From contig JADYYV010000210.1 in NCBI GenBank assembly GCA_020853455.1, positions 1 through 5,835 of the forward strand: a stretch of DNA of 5,835 bases, in the 5' to 3' direction. Each line of letters starts with the position of its first letter. The stretch's first letter is position 1. The position numbers and the translations under genes are program-made. The notes below the pieces were generated by a model. That model did no database searches and was not told where the DNA came from. It worked only from the letters and a program-made list of their open reading frames with translations. Origin of the DNA: Alphaproteobacteria bacterium (lineage in GTDB: Bacteria > Pseudomonadota > Alphaproteobacteria > Micavibrionales > UBA2020). Below, in pieces: positions 4,451-5,835 of this stretch.

Positions 4451-5835
4451 TCAGCGGCTCCGCGCGCGGTTGACGGTGGTGATTTCGGGCGTGCCGCGCA
4501 AGGCGGCGATGATGTCCGACAAATGGCGCGTGTCGCGCACCCAGACATCGATGATCATGTCCCAGAAATCGAGCGAGCGGTTGGTGATTTTCAGGTTGGT
4601 GATATTGCCGCCGTTTTTGCCGATGACGGTCGACAGCGTGCCGAGCGCGCCCGGTTCGTTCGCAATCGTGATGAGCAGGCGGCCGACATGAGATTCCGGC
4701 GTGTCTTCGCCGTCTTCCCACGACACATCGAGCCACCGCTCCGGCGTATCCGCAAATGATTCCAGCGTGTCGCAGTCGATCGTGTGGATCGTCACGCCCT
4801 TGCCGGTCGTCACGATGCCGACGATGCGGTCGCCCGGCAGCGGGTGGCAGCAGCGCGCGAAATGCAGCGCCATGCCGGGGATGAGCCCCTTGATGGGCAT
4901 CGGCGGCGCCTTGCCCTTCTGGTGGGTTTTCTTTTCCGGCACCACGAAATTCTGGATCTGCATCGGCGGCGGGCCGAGGTTGCTGGGCTTTTGCGCCGGA
5001 TGCAGCGCATAGAACACTTCGCGCGCCGCGACGTTGCCCGATCCCACGCCCGTCAGCAGGTCTTCGAGGTTTTCGGTCTTGAACTGGCGGTAAATCTCGC
5101 CGCTGAAATCGCGTTCGTTGAAATCATGGCCTTCCTGCTTGAGGACTTTCTCCAGCATTTTTTTGCCAAGATCCATGTATTCGTCGCGCTGCTGCATACG
5201 CATGAAACGGCGGATGCGGGATTTCGCCTTGCCCGTGACGACGAAACGTTCCCAGTTGGGGCTGGGCGTTTGCGATTTGGATGTCGTGATTTCGATCTGG
5301 TCGCCGTTGCCAAGCGCTGTGTTGAGCGGCACGATGCGGCAGTTGACCTTTGCGCCCACGGTTTTATCGCCAAGGTCGGAATGGACGGCATAGGCGAAAT
5401 CGACGGGCGTTGCGCCGCGCGGCAGGGCGATCAGGTCGCCGTTGGGCGTAAAGCAGAACACCTGGTCCTGATAAAGTTCAAGCTTGGTGTTTTCGAGGAA
5501 TTCTTCGGGCTTTTGCGCGTGTTCGACGATATCCATCAATTCGCGCAGCCAGCGGAACTGGCGGCCGTCCTTGTTCTTGCCGCCGTCGCCTTGTTTGTAT
5601 GACCAATGGGCGGCAACGCCAAGCTCGGCGTCCTCGTGCATGTCGGGGGTGCGGATCTGTACTTCGATCCGGTGGTTTTCAGGGCCGATAACGGTCGTGT
5701 GGAGCGAGCGGTAACCGTTCGGTTTCGCCAGCGAAATGTAATCCTTGAACCGGCCCGGCACGGTCGGGTACAGGCCGTGGATGATGCCAAGCGCGTGATA
5801 GCATTCGGACACGTTCGACACCTGGATGCGGAACG
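4451..5835 (-). CDS. rel: Bifunctional (p)ppGpp synthetase/hydrolase, C-terminal part (partial)
   Basis: This long RelA/SpoT homolog makes and degrades the stringent-response alarmone (p)ppGpp. The window holds its last 460 codons. The N-terminal HD hydrolase domain and the start of the synthetase lie beyond the right edge. Numbering from the first complete codon, the visible synthetase part has GRFKDYISLAKPNGYRSLHT (27-46) and EVQIRT with the catalytic Glu57. The RFKD motif is the RxKD form of bifunctional Rel/SpoT enzymes; E. coli RelA has ExDD. A TGS domain follows (about 123-185), then a helical region, the cysteine-pair zinc-finger-type domain (HFARCCHPLPGDRI, Cys328-Cys329) and a C-terminal ACT domain (about 382-460). 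These regulatory domains contact the ribosome and uncharged tRNA. The frame is open to the edge, so GTG 5821 is not a real start. The stop is one base before acpS. Confidence 0.96.
   Translation of the reverse strand, partial: FRIQVSNVSECYHALGIIHGLYPTVPGRFKDYISLAKPNGYRSLHTTVIGPENHRIEVQIRTPDMHEDAELGVAAHWSYKQGDGGKNKDGRQFRWLRELMDIVEHAQKPEEFLENTKLELYQDQVFCFTPNGDLIALPRGATPVDFAYAVHSDLGDKTVGAKVNCRIVPLNTALGNGDQIEITTSKSQTPSPNWERFVVTGKAKSRIRRFMRMQQRDEYMDLGKKMLEKVLKQEGHDFNERDFSGEIYRQFKTENLEDLLTGVGSGNVAAREVFYALHPAQKPSNLGPPPMQIQNFVVPEKKTHQKGKAPPMPIKGLIPGMALHFARCCHPLPGDRIVGIVTTGKGVTIHTIDCDTLESFADTPERWLDVSWEDGEDTPESHVGRLLITIANEPGALGTLSTVIGKNGGNITNLKITNRSLDFWDMIIDVWVRDTRHLSDIIAALRGTPEITTVNRARSR
4458..4461 (-). 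promoter_or_regulatory. Ribosome binding site of acpS
   Basis: GGAG on the minus strand lies 8 nt before the ATG at 4449, within the last codons of rel. It decides for this start over the longer open frame reaching 4548. Confidence 0.75.

Noticed and set aside
4450..4548. N-terminal extension of acpS to 4548
   Set aside because: The added residues are unlike AcpS and overlap the conserved end of rel. ATG 4449 has GGAG and the family N-terminus.
4784..5602. 272-codon plus-strand open frame opposite rel
   Set aside because: It is antisense to the conserved TGS and zinc-finger parts of rel and has no recognisable protein signature.
1..5835. Defence island, prophage, toxin-antitoxin or other undescribed multi-gene system
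   Set aside because: All clear genes but the ankyrin one belong to known core families in a familiar order, and no repeats or mobile-element ends were seen.

Overview
The window looks like ordinary core chromosome from an alphaproteobacterium. The basis is a GcrA cell-cycle regulator (a family essentially confined to this class), the gene run rel-acpS-lepB-rnc-era, moderately high GC, and a clear scarcity of GANTC, the CcrM methylation site. I cannot place it to genus. No mobile elements, CRISPR arrays, tRNA or rRNA genes were seen, and I did not find a convincing new system. The most interesting parts are regulatory.

Layout. At the left edge, the last 22 codons of a NifU/Nfu-type iron-sulfur scaffold gene run rightward. 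They end at a perfect 19-bp bidirectional terminator (78-119). Everything else lies on the minus strand. Reading in the direction of transcription from the right edge, the order is: the 3' part of a bifunctional (p)ppGpp synthetase/hydrolase (rel), acpS, lepB, rnc, era, then a small ankyrin-repeat gene, then gcrA. gcrA converges on the nifU-like gene at the shared terminator.

The rel-acpS-lepB-rnc-era block is packed tightly: a 1-nt gap, a 4-nt overlap, an overlap of about 35 nt and another 4-nt overlap. It is almost certainly one translationally coupled operon. It joins stringent-response signalling, acyl-carrier-protein activation, protein export, double-stranded RNA processing and 30S ribosome assembly. 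The ankyrin gene and gcrA follow after gaps of 69 and 103 nt. Each gap carries a plausible promoter, but neither holds a convincing terminator, so read-through from era to the end terminator is possible.

The gcrA upstream region holds the only GANTC site outside genes in this window, placed between candidate -35 and -10 elements. This suggests methylation-dependent autoregulation. The ankyrin gene has no Shine-Dalgarno sequence. It has a candidate promoter placed so that its mRNA would be leaderless or nearly so, and two adjoining AT-rich palindromes overlap that promoter and the start codon. There is no gene-free stretch longer than about 105 nt.
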